The notes beneath the pieces were generated by a model. The model was not told the DNA's origin and made no database searches. It saw only the letters and a program-made list of their open reading frames with translations. From contig NZ_JACHMY010000001.1 of the NCBI RefSeq assembly GCF_014205135.1, positions 186,001-250,000 on the forward strand: a DNA stretch of 64,000 bases. Direction: 5' to 3'. The position numbers and the translations under genes were made by a program. Positions 52,373 through 61,042 of the stretch are shown piece after piece (position 1 is the first letter of the stretch; every line of letters starts with the position of its first letter). Origin of the DNA: Kribbella italica. Lineage in GTDB: Bacteria; Actinomycetota; Actinomycetes; Propionibacteriales; Kribbellaceae.

Positions 52373-53554
52373 ATGGGGCATCGGGTGGCGCATCTACGCC
52401 GCGAGCTCTTGGCTGACCGCCGCAAGGCCGTTGGCCTGAGTCAGGGTGACCTCGCCACGAAGTTGGACATCGAACGGTCTACGGTGGTCCGGTGGGAAGC
52501 GGGCAGGACGGCCCCACAGCCGTGGATTCGACCGCGTCTCGCAGACACCCTTCAGGTCTCCGAAGAACAGCTCGAAGACCTGCTCCGCCCGGAGGTTGAA
52601 GGAGACGATGCTGACGTGAACCGCCGCGCGTTCGCAGGTCTGGCCACTGCTCTCGCATTGGCACCACTGACTCGCGCCCGCGTAGGCAGCCTGATTGGCA
52701 CGTCACACGTGCGGCAGCTCCAAGCGCGCACCGCCCGCCTGCGACGCCTGGACGATCACCTCGGTGGCATGGACACGTACACCGTCTACACGTCCGAGAT
52801 GGCTGCTACGGAACGGCTGATCAAGACCGCGAGCTACAGCGGCGATACTGCCCGCGCCCTGACGGGTGTGCTGGCTGAGCAAGCGCAGATGGCGGGGTGG
52901 GCGGCCTTCGACGCTGGGAGGTTCACGGACTCACGCCGGCACTACCGCCGTGCGCTGTACGCCGGACGAGAGTCCGGTGATCCGGGATTGGAAGGAAACT
53001 CACTCGCCTTCATCGCCTACGAGAAGGCGGACAGCGCGACAGCGGCCGAGTCAACGCGCGTCGCCGGTACTCGTACGACGCCCCGCGTTCGGGCGCTGCT
53101 GCACGAACGTCTTGCGTGGGCACACGCCGTGGCCGGCCACCCCTCGGAATCTCAACGCGCGCTGGATGCAGCCGTTGCCGCCGTCAACGAAACGTCGAGT
53201 GCTCCGGAACCGGACTTCGTGTTCTGGGTTGACCCGCTTGAGATCGACATCATGACGGGCCGTTGCTTGGCTGAGCTTCGCCGCTCTCGGGCGGTCAGTG
53301 TGCTGGAAGACGCCCTGAACCGGTACGACGACACCCACTCGCGGGACAAGGCGCTGTACTTGACCTGGCTCGCCCAAGCTCACCTAGACGCCGACGAGCC
53401 CGAGCGAGCCGCAGCGGTGACGGAGCACGCCCTTGATCTCGCAGCCGGCGTCGGCTCGGTTCGACCAGGTGGCCGCCTACGTGGCGTACTTCAACAGCTG
53501 TCCCGGTACGGCGGTCGTGAGGTCGCGGCAGTCCTAGACCGCGCCCGCAGCTAG
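52373..53554 (+). CDS. XRE-family regulator with TPR-like C-terminus
   Basis: This 393-residue protein has an N-terminal HTH (VGLSQGDLATKLDIERSTVVRWEAGRTAPQPWI; residues about 20-50) followed by helical repeats with TPR-like pairs (AGWAAFDAGRFTDSRRHYRRALYAGRESG). This layout is frequent in actinobacterial regulators that sense peptides or small ligands. ATG 52373 is chosen because GAGG lies 7 bases upstream. Its stop shares CTAG with the convergent cutA-like gene. Confidence 0.85.
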   Translation: MGHRVAHLRRELLADRRKAVGLSQGDLATKLDIERSTVVRWEAGRTAPQPWIRPRLADTLQVSEEQLEDLLRPEVEGDDADVNRRAFAGLATALALAPLTRARVGSLIGTSHVRQLQARTARLRRLDDHLGGMDTYTVYTSEMAATERLIKTASYSGDTARALTGVLAEQAQMAGWAAFDAGRFTDSRRHYRRALYAGRESGDPGLEGNSLAFIAYEKADSATAAESTRVAGTRTTPRVRALLHERLAWAHAVAGHPSESQRALDAAVAAVNETSSAPEPDFVFWVDPLEIDIMTGRCLAELRRSRAVSVLEDALNRYDDTHSRDKALYLTWLAQAHLDADEPERAAAVTEHALDLAAGVGSVRPGGRLRGVLQQLSRYGGREVAAVLDRARS

Positions 53555-53874
53555 GCCTTGCTGGTGGACTTGTCGAGCCACTCGAGGTACCGGGCCGAGC
53601 CCGCGACGATCGGAACGGCCCCAAGCTCTGGGCTCTCCCAGGGATGCACGCTCAGCAAATGAGCTTCCAGCTCGGGGTAGCGGGCTTCTGTGGTCTTGAG
53701 GAGGACCTGCCACTCCTCGCCCTCGCCGTACTCACCCGCATGCCAGAAGACGGAGATGACCGGACCCACAACCTGAGCACCGGCGGCAAGTCCAGCTTCG
53801 ACAGATGACGCGGCCAGCCGAACAGCGTCCTCTCGGGTGGGCGTCGCGGTCGAGACCTGAAGGTAGGCAGCCAT
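53551..53874 (-). CDS. cutA: CutA1-like divalent-cation tolerance protein
   Basis: This 107-residue protein has the trimeric ferredoxin-like CutA fold: YLQVSTATPTREDAVRLAASSVEAGLAAGAQVVGPVISVFWHAGEYGEGEEWQVLLKTT in order (fragments shown to family length), with HPWESPELGAVPI near the end. The function in metal tolerance is known for the family but is debated. It is element cargo. Confidence 0.88.
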   Translation of the reverse strand: MAAYLQVSTATPTREDAVRLAASSVEAGLAAGAQVVGPVISVFWHAGEYGEGEEWQVLLKTTEARYPELEAHLLSVHPWESPELGAVPIVAGSARYLEWLDKSTSKA

Positions 53875-53975
53875 GGGCTGAGTCTAGGTGTGAGCCCCGA
53901 CGGCGCGCCGCGCCCTCCCGTCCTGGTGGAGCTGGACGAGAGGCTGCGGTGAGATCTGGTTAGTCGGTGCGCCAG

Positions 53976-54548
53976 TCAGTTGGGCGAGGAGGTCGGGAGG
54001 TTCTGCGGCTGTTCGGCGAGCTTGTCGGCGTCGGCCTGCTCACGCCAATCCGTCGCCGCGCGCTGGAACAAGGCTCCGGACGGGTAGTCCAGTTCTAGCG
54101 TTCGGACGTGCTTGAAGCCTCGCTGCTCGTAGTACCGGTGAAGGCCGACGTTGTCTGTCCAGACGTCGATTCGCACCCAGTGGTTGCCGAGCTGCCCCGC
54201 ACGTCGGCAAGCCCATTCGACGATGTCGTCACCCAGGCCGGCGAACTTCCGGCGGACGATCAGGCGGTGTAGGTAAAGAGCTGGTTCGGCCTGCTCACTC
54301 TCGGTCCAGAGCTGCGGATCGGAAAACGAGTCCAGAGCAACGGTCGCGGCTGTATCGCCGTCGTCGGTCCGGATCATCCACGTCTCGCCCGCCCGAATGC
54401 TCGACAGGATGCGCTCGGCCTGGGCCTCCGGGTTGGGCCACGCAACGGCCCATTGGTTGATCCCCTTCTTGGCCAGCCAGTCGCTCGCCTCCTGCCGCAT
54501 GGCGACGATGACGGGGAGGTCGCCAATCGTGGCCTGCTCAACCATCAT
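53976..54548 (-). CDS. GNAT N-acetyltransferase (element cargo)
   Basis: This 190-residue GNAT has LHRLIVRRKFAGLGDDIVEWA as the acetyl-CoA loop and WTDNVGLHRYYEQRGFKHV at the C-terminal strand. Its start overlaps the stop of the GntR gene (ATGA), so it is translated with the element's repressor. Acetylation of an antibiotic or a small amine is possible but not shown. Confidence 0.88.
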   Translation of the reverse strand: MMVEQATIGDLPVIVAMRQEASDWLAKKGINQWAVAWPNPEAQAERILSSIRAGETWMIRTDDGDTAATVALDSFSDPQLWTESEQAEPALYLHRLIVRRKFAGLGDDIVEWACRRAGQLGNHWVRIDVWTDNVGLHRYYEQRGFKHVRTLELDYPSGALFQRAATDWREQADADKLAEQPQNLPTSSPN

Positions 54549-55339
54549 TTCGAGGCCCCATTCTCGGCCGGCACGTACGCCTGAAGGTCACCGATCTCGT
54601 AGACCACGCGGTTCCGGTCGCCGGCAAAGATCGTCAGGGTGAGCCGGAGCGGTCGGGCGTCGCTGTACGTCGTCCGGACGTAGACCAGCACCGGAGTACC
54701 GGAGCCCAACCCCCCAAGTTTTCGCGCCTCGTCAGGTGTCGGCATTCGGGTCGTGAGCTCGTCGACGTAGCCGATCTCCTCGTGGCCCTTCTTCGCCATT
54801 GCTCGAATCACGCCGCCGGGTACGTCGTGCGGTGTGAGAAGGCCGCAAGCCTGCGCGATGTCCATGGGGTAGTAGCTGTCCTGGAGGCTGAACGGCTCTC
54901 CATCGGCGTAGCGGCTGATGGCACGCGAGACGAGCGAATCGCCTTCTTCGACGCCGAGGCGGGCGGCGAGATGGGGGCTGGCGGACTTGATCCGCATCTC
55001 GAAGTCGCGGTACTCGCCTGTGCGCCCCTGGGCCTTCATCTCGGCGTAGAAGGCGTCGGTCTGATCGCTGGCGTTCCGGTCGCGACTCTCGGCCCACGCA
55101 GCGTGGTAGGTGAGCATGATCTGTTCGCGCACGATCGTGCCCTTGCCCTGAACGCTGCTGATCATGCCTTCGTTCTGGAGCATCGCGAGGGCGAGCCGGA
55201 CGGTGTTGCGGGACACGTCGTACTGGTCTCGCAGTTCGACCTCGGTCGGGAGCCGGTCGCCGGCCTTGATCGTGCCGGTGCGGATCTGTTCGCGTAGCTC
55301 GCTCGCGATGCGCTGGTAGAGGGGGTCCGACTGCGCCAT
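54545..55339 (-). CDS. GntR/HutC-family repressor of the element (KorSA-like)
   Basis: This 264-residue protein has a GntR wHTH (LPTEVELRDQYDVSRNTVRLALAMLQNEGMI, residues about 30-60) and a UTRA effector domain. In AICEs such a protein represses transfer and replication genes. It is divergent from the element's backbone operon, and a palindrome at 55419-55435 lies at the operon promoter. The start is ATG 55339 with AAGGAAG upstream. Confidence 0.9.
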   Translation of the reverse strand: MAQSDPLYQRIASELREQIRTGTIKAGDRLPTEVELRDQYDVSRNTVRLALAMLQNEGMISSVQGKGTIVREQIMLTYHAAWAESRDRNASDQTDAFYAEMKAQGRTGEYRDFEMRIKSASPHLAARLGVEEGDSLVSRAISRYADGEPFSLQDSYYPMDIAQACGLLTPHDVPGGVIRAMAKKGHEEIGYVDELTTRMPTPDEARKLGGLGSGTPVLVYVRTTYSDARPLRLTLTIFAGDRNRVVYEIGDLQAYVPAENGASK

Positions 55340-55382
55340 GGGGCTTCCTTCCGAGTTGTCCCAACAAATGGTGCCATTCCTC

Positions 55383-55435
55383 TTGACCTCACGCGAATGG
55401 GTGCCTATGGTTGGGGATGTACCAAAGGTTGGTAC
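55383..55435 (+). promoter_or_regulatory. Promoter of the AICE backbone operon with operator
   Basis: TTGACC (55383-55388) and TATGGT (55406-55411) are separated by 17 bases. GTACCAAAGGTTGGTAC (55419-55435), a perfect 7-base inverted repeat with a 3-base centre, sits at the expected transcription start. This is the likely GntR-family repressor operator. Confidence 0.75.
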
Positions 55436-55463
55436 GAATCTAAGAGTAGCTGAGGAGCCACTC

Positions 55464-55916
55464 ATGGGTATGCCGAGACGAGTGATCGTGACGTTCGGGA
55501 TGGCCTTCCCGTTCGGGTTGTTCGCTGTGGGGCCGGTTGAGCCGGAGCTGGACTTCGATCGGTCGACTAAGGATCGGCCAGTGCAGGCGCGGGACAAGGA
55601 GACTGACCAGTTGGTGTGGAAGGTCGAGGTGATGGACGCGGACCCGGACGTCAAGAAGGCTGACCGGTCGATCACGATCAAGCTGCTGGCCGCAGTGCAG
55701 CCGGTGCTTCCGCCGCCGTTGCCGGGTCTGCCGTTCACGCCGATCGAGCTGGAGAACCTGTCGGCTGCGCCGTGGGTGGACACCCGGCAGTGCGCTGCGC
55801 CGGAGCAGGGTCGGGGGCATCGTTGCCGGGCGCGTCAGGGCTGGTCGTTCCGGGCGAGCGGGGTCAAGGCTCCGAAGAACATGCCGGGTTCGGCTGCGGC
55901 TGAGAAGGCGGCGTGA
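55464..55916 (+). CDS. Conserved AICE protein upstream of the translocase
   Basis: This 150-residue protein begins RRVIVTFGMAFPFGLFAVGPVEPELDFDRST and is of a type always found near TraSA-like genes in Streptomyces and related elements. One hydrophobic stretch may be a membrane or dimer surface. WVDTRQCAAPEQ near the C-terminus is another conserved block. The biochemical role is unknown. It is the first gene of the backbone operon. Confidence 0.85.
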   Translation: MGMPRRVIVTFGMAFPFGLFAVGPVEPELDFDRSTKDRPVQARDKETDQLVWKVEVMDADPDVKKADRSITIKLLAAVQPVLPPPLPGLPFTPIELENLSAAPWVDTRQCAAPEQGRGHRCRARQGWSFRASGVKAPKNMPGSAAAEKAA

Positions 55917-56443
55917 TCGTGGCCGCCGGGGTGGTGCCGATGACGACGGTGAATGCGCACGTCGACCGGGGCACGGGCATGGAGCACACGCTGTACGGCG
56001 CTGAGGCTGGCTCGGGGCGGGCGTGGGTTGTGGTGACGGCCGGGGATTACCGGGGTGGGACGTTCCTGTTCTTCCACGACCTGGACGTTCTGACGGCGTA
56101 CGGCGAGCTGATCGAGCGGGCTCGGCGGGACCTGGCCGGGGCGCTGGGTCTGTTGCCTTCGGGGGAGCCGTGCCTGTACGTGGACTTGTTCGGTTCGCTG
56201 GAGTGGAGCGACCACGACCATGCTGTGTGCCTGGACAAGCTGGTGGAAGAGCCGGTGCGGCCTGCGATGGTCGAGGTTCCGGCAGGTACGGCGTGGGAGC
56301 GTCACGACGATCCGACGGTCGAGGACAACCCGCTCGATGCCGATGACGACTACTGGACAGACGAGGACTACAGCGACAGCGACGACGACGCGGACGACTC
56401 ATGGTCGAGCAACCGGCTGCTCCGCGCTGAAGGCTTGGCCTGA
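55913..56443 (+). CDS. AICE hypothetical protein with acidic tail
   Basis: This 176-residue protein has a compact domain (HTLYGAEAGSGRAWVVVTAGDYRGGTFLFFHDLDVL) and a highly acidic C-terminus (residues about 140-165, rich in Asp and Glu). It starts at GTG 55913 in a GTGA overlap; ATG 55940 is an alternative. The acidic tail may mimic DNA or bind a basic partner, which is inferred. The family function is unknown. Confidence 0.72.
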   Translation: MIVAAGVVPMTTVNAHVDRGTGMEHTLYGAEAGSGRAWVVVTAGDYRGGTFLFFHDLDVLTAYGELIERARRDLAGALGLLPSGEPCLYVDLFGSLEWSDHDHAVCLDKLVEEPVRPAMVEVPAGTAWERHDDPTVEDNPLDADDDYWTDEDYSDSDDDADDSWSSNRLLRAEGLA

Positions 56444-56715
56444 TGGCGACATTGTTCGCGACCCGGCGGGACCTGGACGCCTGGGCCAACGCGCTGGGAG
56501 TGGCCAACGACGCTGACGCATCGGGCGAGCTGCACAAGCTCCTTGGCCGGTTGCTGGACGGGCAGGACCGGGTTCGGGCGGCGGCACGGTCGTTGTCGAA
56601 GGCCCCTAACGAGGATGTCCGCCGGTCGCTGGCTACGGCGCTGGGGCGGCTGGATCTGGCGGTGTTCGTGGTCGATGAGGCGCTGCGTGGTTTCGCGGTG
56701 CACGAGAGGGGATGA
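56443..56715 (+). CDS. Small helical AICE protein (copy 1)
   Basis: This 90-residue, probably all-helical protein has RRDLDAWANALGVANDADASGELHKLLGRLL and a helical C-terminus. It starts at the overlap TGATGG with the upstream gene. The next gene encodes a protein of the same length and layout, so the two are tandem paralogues. The function is unknown. Confidence 0.7.
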   Translation: MATLFATRRDLDAWANALGVANDADASGELHKLLGRLLDGQDRVRAAARSLSKAPNEDVRRSLATALGRLDLAVFVVDEALRGFAVHERG

Positions 56716-56721
56716 CGGGCG

Positions 56722-56997
56722 ATGGCGATTGCTGGTAGGCGGCGGGTGCTGGATCAGTGGGCCCGCGCGCTGGACGTGACGAACGACCTGGACGCGATGC
56801 ACAAGCTCCGGCGGCTGATGAACGACCTGGACGACGCCCGGTCGCAGTTGCAGAAGACGACGAAGGTCCTCGCGGCGGTACCTGACCCGGACGCGAACGC
56901 CGGCGCTACGGGTGCGATGACCGCGCTGGACCAGGCGTCGGCGGCACTGCTGGTGATTGAGCGTCGGTTCAACAAACACGAGCGGGGAGGACGGTAG
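56722..56997 (+). CDS. Small helical AICE protein (copy 2)
   Basis: This 91-residue protein is a paralogue of the preceding gene: RRRVLDQWARALDVTNDLDAMHKLRRLMNDL and a terminal helix ending FNKHERGGR, compared with the FAVHERG ending of copy 1. It lies 6 bp after it and 2 bp before the translocase gene. Confidence 0.7.
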   Translation: MAIAGRRRVLDQWARALDVTNDLDAMHKLRRLMNDLDDARSQLQKTTKVLAAVPDPDANAGATGAMTALDQASAALLVIERRFNKHERGGR

Positions 56998-56999
56998 TC

Positions 57000-58445
57000 A
57001 TGGGTAGCAAGGTCAAGTTCGGTAAGAAGGCAACGGGGGACTTCCCCGGCGGGCGGATGGCGGCGTCGCTGCTGCGGCATCCGGGCGTGATGGGTCCGTT
57101 GCTGGGTGTTCCGGCGTTGGTGGTGTTCGGGCAGCGTGAGGGCTGGATGCTGCCGCTGGTCGTGGCCGGCGCGCTGGCAGTGGTGCTGGTGGCGTGGGGT
57201 CTGAAGTCGCCGGCCTCGCTGCGGAACGTGGTGGGGTATCGGGTGAAGGGCTGGTCCCGGCGCTGGTTTCGGTACGCGCCGCGCTGGTGGTTCTGGATGG
57301 GTCGGCTCGGTCTGTCGGTGACTGATGAGATGACCGGCTGGATTCTGCGGCCGCGCATTCTCAAGGTCCGCTCGACCGGGTGTATCGACTCGCTGTTGCT
57401 GGATCTGCCGCTCGGGGTCCGGGCGGATCAGGTGGTCGAGGCGATCGAGGACCTTCGCCACGCTGCCAAGGCACGGCGGGTGTCGGTGCGCGAGACCGAA
57501 CCGGGCCGGGTGTGGGTGGACTTCTACACCGCCGACCCGCTGCGCAAGACGGTCGCGCTGTTCCCGCACCCGACACGGCTGCGGGTGCAGGACCTGGACA
57601 ACCTGATCCTCGGCTACTGCGAGGACGGCACGCCATGGCGGGTCAAGGTCGTCGGCCGGCACATCTTCGTGTGTGGCGTGACCGGCGCGGGCAAGTCATC
57701 GATCTTGTGGGCGCTGCTGTGGGCGCTGGCCCCGTACATCCATGCCGGGCTGGTCGTTGTGCACGGCATCGATCCCAAGGGCGGGATGGAACTGGAGTGG
57801 GGCAAGGAACTGTTCGAGCGGTACGAGTGCGACGACTACGACGCGATGGCCGAGCTGCTCGAAGCCGACGCGGACTACCTGGACGACCGGACCAAGCTGC
57901 TCCGGGGCAAGGCGCGCACGTTCACCGCGAGCCGGGAGACCCCGTTCGTGTTGATCGTGATCGATGAGCTGATGCAGCTCACGGTCCTGCTGCCCGGCAC
58001 GGAAGGCCGGCGGATCAGCGCACGGATCGATGTGGCGCTCGGTCGGCTGCTGGGCAAGGGCCGCGCCCCGGGCTACTCGGTGTTCGCCACCTCGCTGCTG
58101 GTCACCAAAGACGTCGTCACCTGGCGCGAGCTGTTCCCGACCAAGATCGCCATGCGGCTCGACAACGAAGCCCAGGTGGAGATGTCGCTCGGTGAGGGTG
58201 CCCGGGACCGGGGCGCGGAATGCGACCGGATCCCCGAGTCGATGCCCGGCGTGGCGTACGTCCTCCAGGAAGGCAGGAAAGAACCCGTCCGGGTCCGCGC
58301 GTCCTACGTCGACGACGACCAGATCCGCCACATGGCCACCACCTTCGGAACCCACACGGCGATCCACGCCGACGCCGTCACTGTCCCGTTGATCAACCCC
58401 AACACCGTCACCGGCGACCTGGTCGAGGAAGGCGAAGCGGCATGA
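57000..58445 (+). CDS. FtsK/SpoIIIE-type DNA translocase (TraSA-like)
   Basis: This 481-residue AICE transfer protein has two N-terminal hydrophobic segments (about residues 34-68), a linker, and a RecA-like motor. Walker A is CGVTGAGKSS near residue 225, Walker B is LIVIDELMQL and the following PGYSVFATSLL block is typical. In Streptomyces elements such proteins move double-stranded DNA between mycelia as hexamers. The ATG follows GGAGGACGG closely. Confidence 0.92.
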   Translation: MGSKVKFGKKATGDFPGGRMAASLLRHPGVMGPLLGVPALVVFGQREGWMLPLVVAGALAVVLVAWGLKSPASLRNVVGYRVKGWSRRWFRYAPRWWFWMGRLGLSVTDEMTGWILRPRILKVRSTGCIDSLLLDLPLGVRADQVVEAIEDLRHAAKARRVSVRETEPGRVWVDFYTADPLRKTVALFPHPTRLRVQDLDNLILGYCEDGTPWRVKVVGRHIFVCGVTGAGKSSILWALLWALAPYIHAGLVVVHGIDPKGGMELEWGKELFERYECDDYDAMAELLEADADYLDDRTKLLRGKARTFTASRETPFVLIVIDELMQLTVLLPGTEGRRISARIDVALGRLLGKGRAPGYSVFATSLLVTKDVVTWRELFPTKIAMRLDNEAQVEMSLGEGARDRGAECDRIPESMPGVAYVLQEGRKEPVRVRASYVDDDQIRHMATTFGTHTAIHADAVTVPLINPNTVTGDLVEEGEAA

Positions 58446-58903
58446 CGCTCACCAGCATCCCCACCAGTCGCAAGGCCCAGGTCCGGCCGCAGGTCGCCGG
58501 TCAGATGGAACTTCCCATCACCCCGATCCTGCCGCTGCCGATGCGGGTCTTCGTCAACGGCTGGATCCGGCGAGACTGGCGCGACCGGGCCGCCTGCCGC
58601 GACACCGCCGCTCCCGGCTTCCACAGCGAAAACTCGGCCGAACAGGTCGCCGCTGCCGATCAGACCTGCAACACCTGCCCCGTCCGGCGGTCCTGCCTGG
58701 CTACCGCGCTCCTGCACGACGAGGAAGGCGTCTGGGGCGCGACCACCGAAGCTGAACGGGCAACGATCACGGCCAAGCTCGCGCCGCTGTCGGTGTACTG
58801 GATGACCCGATCCCAGTCAGCCCTACCGGCAGTCTGCCGGACCGACTGGACCCCCGGCGAGCCCAAGACCCTGATGCGCCGGCACTGGCAGGACGCGGCG
58901 TGA
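58442..58903 (+). CDS. WhiB-like protein
   Basis: This 153-residue protein has the four-cysteine Wbl iron-sulfur motif: Cys52, Cys76, Cys79 and Cys85 (CRDT..., TCNTCPVRRSC), followed by the GVWGATT turn of the WhiB family. It starts at ATG 58442, overlapping the translocase stop. Wbl proteins bind [4Fe-4S] clusters and sigma factors. In AICEs they are recurrent neighbours of the replication gene. The C-terminal DNA-contact region is short. Confidence 0.88.
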   Translation: MTLTSIPTSRKAQVRPQVAGQMELPITPILPLPMRVFVNGWIRRDWRDRAACRDTAAPGFHSENSAEQVAAADQTCNTCPVRRSCLATALLHDEEGVWGATTEAERATITAKLAPLSVYWMTRSQSALPAVCRTDWTPGEPKTLMRRHWQDAA

Positions 58904-59100
58904 TGACGGTTCAGATGCGGCTGTCCGGCGACCCCGAGGAGATCGAGGTCATGGTGAAGGTCCTTGCCGTGGTGTTCCAGCTCGATGGGACCGGACGCCT
59001 CTACACCAACCGCGGAGCCGAGGGCGTCCGCTGCTACCTCACCGCCAGCATCCCCAACAGCAACCCGACCGACCCGTCCGGGCCGGATCAACACCGGTAA
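58903..59100 (+). CDS. Small AICE hypothetical protein
   Basis: This 65-residue protein, TVQMRLSGDPEEIEVMVKVLAVVFQLDGTGRLYTN, starts at the ATG inside the Wbl stop (TGATG). The strand-helix-strand look suggests a small single-domain fold. It precedes the replication gene by 14 bp with AAGGAGGTGG in the gap. The function is unknown. Confidence 0.65.
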   Translation: MTVQMRLSGDPEEIEVMVKVLAVVFQLDGTGRLYTNRGAEGVRCYLTASIPNSNPTDPSGPDQHR

Positions 59101-59114
59101 GGAGGTGGTCCAGA

Positions 59115-60860
59115 ATGACCGGCACCACGGCACTGAAGTCCCCGAAGATCACCCTGGACCGCTTCCCCCTCGACGTCGTCCGCGACCTCGCCATCACCAA
59201 CGGCGTCTGCGTCCGGCCGATCCTCAACCGGGTCCTCGACACCGAGACCGGCACCGAACGCGTCGTCGGGGTCTCCTGCGGTGCGACCCTGGCCAGCAAG
59301 TGCCCGCCGTGCGCTGAGGCGAACCGGCGACTGCGAATGCAGCAATGCCGCGAAGGCTGGCACCGCGACACCGAAGTCGAGGCCCCGGAGCTGGACGCCG
59401 ACCTCGAGGACGACCTGACCGACGACACCGACGACACCGAGGACAGCGACGAGGAAGAATCGCCGGGCGACGAGACCGCTCGCCGTGTCCGCTCGACCCG
59501 CCGCCGTCAAGACGCCCCGGACCTTCCCCGGCTGCCGATGGACAAACGCACCGTAGGCACCTCGTTCCACGCCCCGAACGGCAAGACCTACCGGCCGTCG
59601 ATGTTCCTCACCCTGACCTGCGACTCCTACGGCCCCACCCACCGACTCCCGTACCGGGTGCCCGGCAAGGGCCTGGTCCCGTGCGGCTGCGGAGTCCACC
59701 ACGGCCAGGACTCACCGCTGCTGTCGACACCGCTCGACCCCGACACCTACGACTACCGTCGCGCCGCCCTGGACGCTCTCCACTTTGCGAAGGGCGTCGA
59801 CCGGTTCATTCAGAATCTGCGCCGCTGCGCCGGCTACAAGGCCCAGTACTTCGCGGTGGTCGAACCGCAGAAGCGACTCGCGCCGCACCTGCACATGGCG
59901 GTCCGGGGCACTATCCCGCGTGACACCGTCCGGCAGGTCCTCAACGCTACCTACCACCAGGTGTGGTGGCCCGCCCACGAAACCCCGCTGTACGGGCCGG
60001 AGACGGGCCAGGACCTGCCGGTGTGGGACGAGCTGGCCGAACGCTTTCTCGACCCAGCTACGGGCGTCCTGCTGCCGACCTGGGATGCGGCCCTGGATGA
60101 CCTGGCCGTTGACGAGGAAGCACGGCCCGCACACGTGGTCCGGTTCGGTGCCCAGCTCGACTACAAGGGCATCGTGGCCGATGACGACACCGGCAAGCAC
60201 TCCAAGGTCGGCCGCGCGATCGGCTACCTGACCAAGTACCTCGGCAAGGCGATCTCGGAGACCTTCGGTGACGATCCCGACGACCTCCACCCGGCCCAGC
60301 TCGACCACATGATCCGCCTTCACCAACACGTCAAGGTCCTGCCCTGCTCACCCACGTGCGCGAACTGGCTCCTGTACGGCATCACCCCGAAAGATGCCGA
60401 CGGCAACGTTATCCCGGGCGCATGTGACTCGAAGGCTCATGACCGGCAACACCTCGGCATCGGTGGCCGGCGCGTCCTGGTCTCCCGCCAATGGACCGGC
60501 AAGACCCTGACCGACCACCGCGCCGACCGCGCCGAAGTCGTCCGCCAAACCCTCGCCGCTGCCGGGGTCGAGATGGAAGACCAAGGCGCGCTGTCGGTCA
60601 CCCAGAACACCAGCGACGACGAACAACCACGGTTCATCTGGACACCGATCCGCCCCGGCGACGAAGACGTGCCCACCCACAAAGAAGTCATGGCCTACGC
60701 CATCACCAAACGCATCCGCTGGCGCACCGACTACGAGCAAGCCAAACAACGCGCACGCGACGGCACACCACCACCAGACACACCAATTCGGCAACTGACC
60801 ATCGCCCCGCCGACGTGGCGGCATGACACGGGAGGACATCAATCATGGATCGGCTGCTGA
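59115..60860 (+). CDS. Replication initiator (RepSA-like, HUH)
   Basis: This 581-residue rolling-circle replication initiator has the HUH motif PHLHMAV (His258, His260) and two tyrosines, Tyr371 and Tyr375, in GYLTKYLGK, as candidates for the nicking residue. An acidic segment (about residues 90-118) and Cys-rich region (CGATLASKCPPCAEANRR) lie upstream of the catalytic core. In AICEs this protein replicates the excised circle. The gene is followed by xis, which overlaps its last 16 bases. Confidence 0.92.
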   Translation: MTGTTALKSPKITLDRFPLDVVRDLAITNGVCVRPILNRVLDTETGTERVVGVSCGATLASKCPPCAEANRRLRMQQCREGWHRDTEVEAPELDADLEDDLTDDTDDTEDSDEEESPGDETARRVRSTRRRQDAPDLPRLPMDKRTVGTSFHAPNGKTYRPSMFLTLTCDSYGPTHRLPYRVPGKGLVPCGCGVHHGQDSPLLSTPLDPDTYDYRRAALDALHFAKGVDRFIQNLRRCAGYKAQYFAVVEPQKRLAPHLHMAVRGTIPRDTVRQVLNATYHQVWWPAHETPLYGPETGQDLPVWDELAERFLDPATGVLLPTWDAALDDLAVDEEARPAHVVRFGAQLDYKGIVADDDTGKHSKVGRAIGYLTKYLGKAISETFGDDPDDLHPAQLDHMIRLHQHVKVLPCSPTCANWLLYGITPKDADGNVIPGACDSKAHDRQHLGIGGRRVLVSRQWTGKTLTDHRADRAEVVRQTLAAAGVEMEDQGALSVTQNTSDDEQPRFIWTPIRPGDEDVPTHKEVMAYAITKRIRWRTDYEQAKQRARDGTPPPDTPIRQLTIAPPTWRHDTGGHQSWIGC

Positions 60861-61042
60861 CAGTCGCTCAAGCCGCGCCGTACCTCGGGGCCGGCTCAGA
60901 ACGCATGGCGCGACGGCTCATCGCACAGCGTCGTATCCGGTTCGTCCGGGTCGGCCGCAACGTCAGGATTCCTGAATCGGCAATCGCCGAATACGTCAAG
61001 GCGAACACGGTGCAGCCGATCGCGCGGGGGAGGGCTGCCTGA
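60845..61042 (+). CDS. xis: Excisionase (MerR-like HTH)
   Basis: This 65-residue helix-turn-helix protein, LLTVAQAAPYLGAGSERMARRLIAQRRIRFVRVGRNVRI, resembles excisionase/DNA-binding domains. GGGAGG lies upstream. Its stop overlaps the integrase ATG (TGATGG), so the two are coupled. It should direct excision over integration. Confidence 0.9.
   Translation: MDRLLTVAQAAPYLGAGSERMARRLIAQRRIRFVRVGRNVRIPESAIAEYVKANTVQPIARGRAA

Noticed and set aside
55340..55783. Extension of the GntR gene upstream of ATG 55339
   Set aside because: It would run through the operator and the first gene of the divergent operon; a ribosome binding site is present at 55339.
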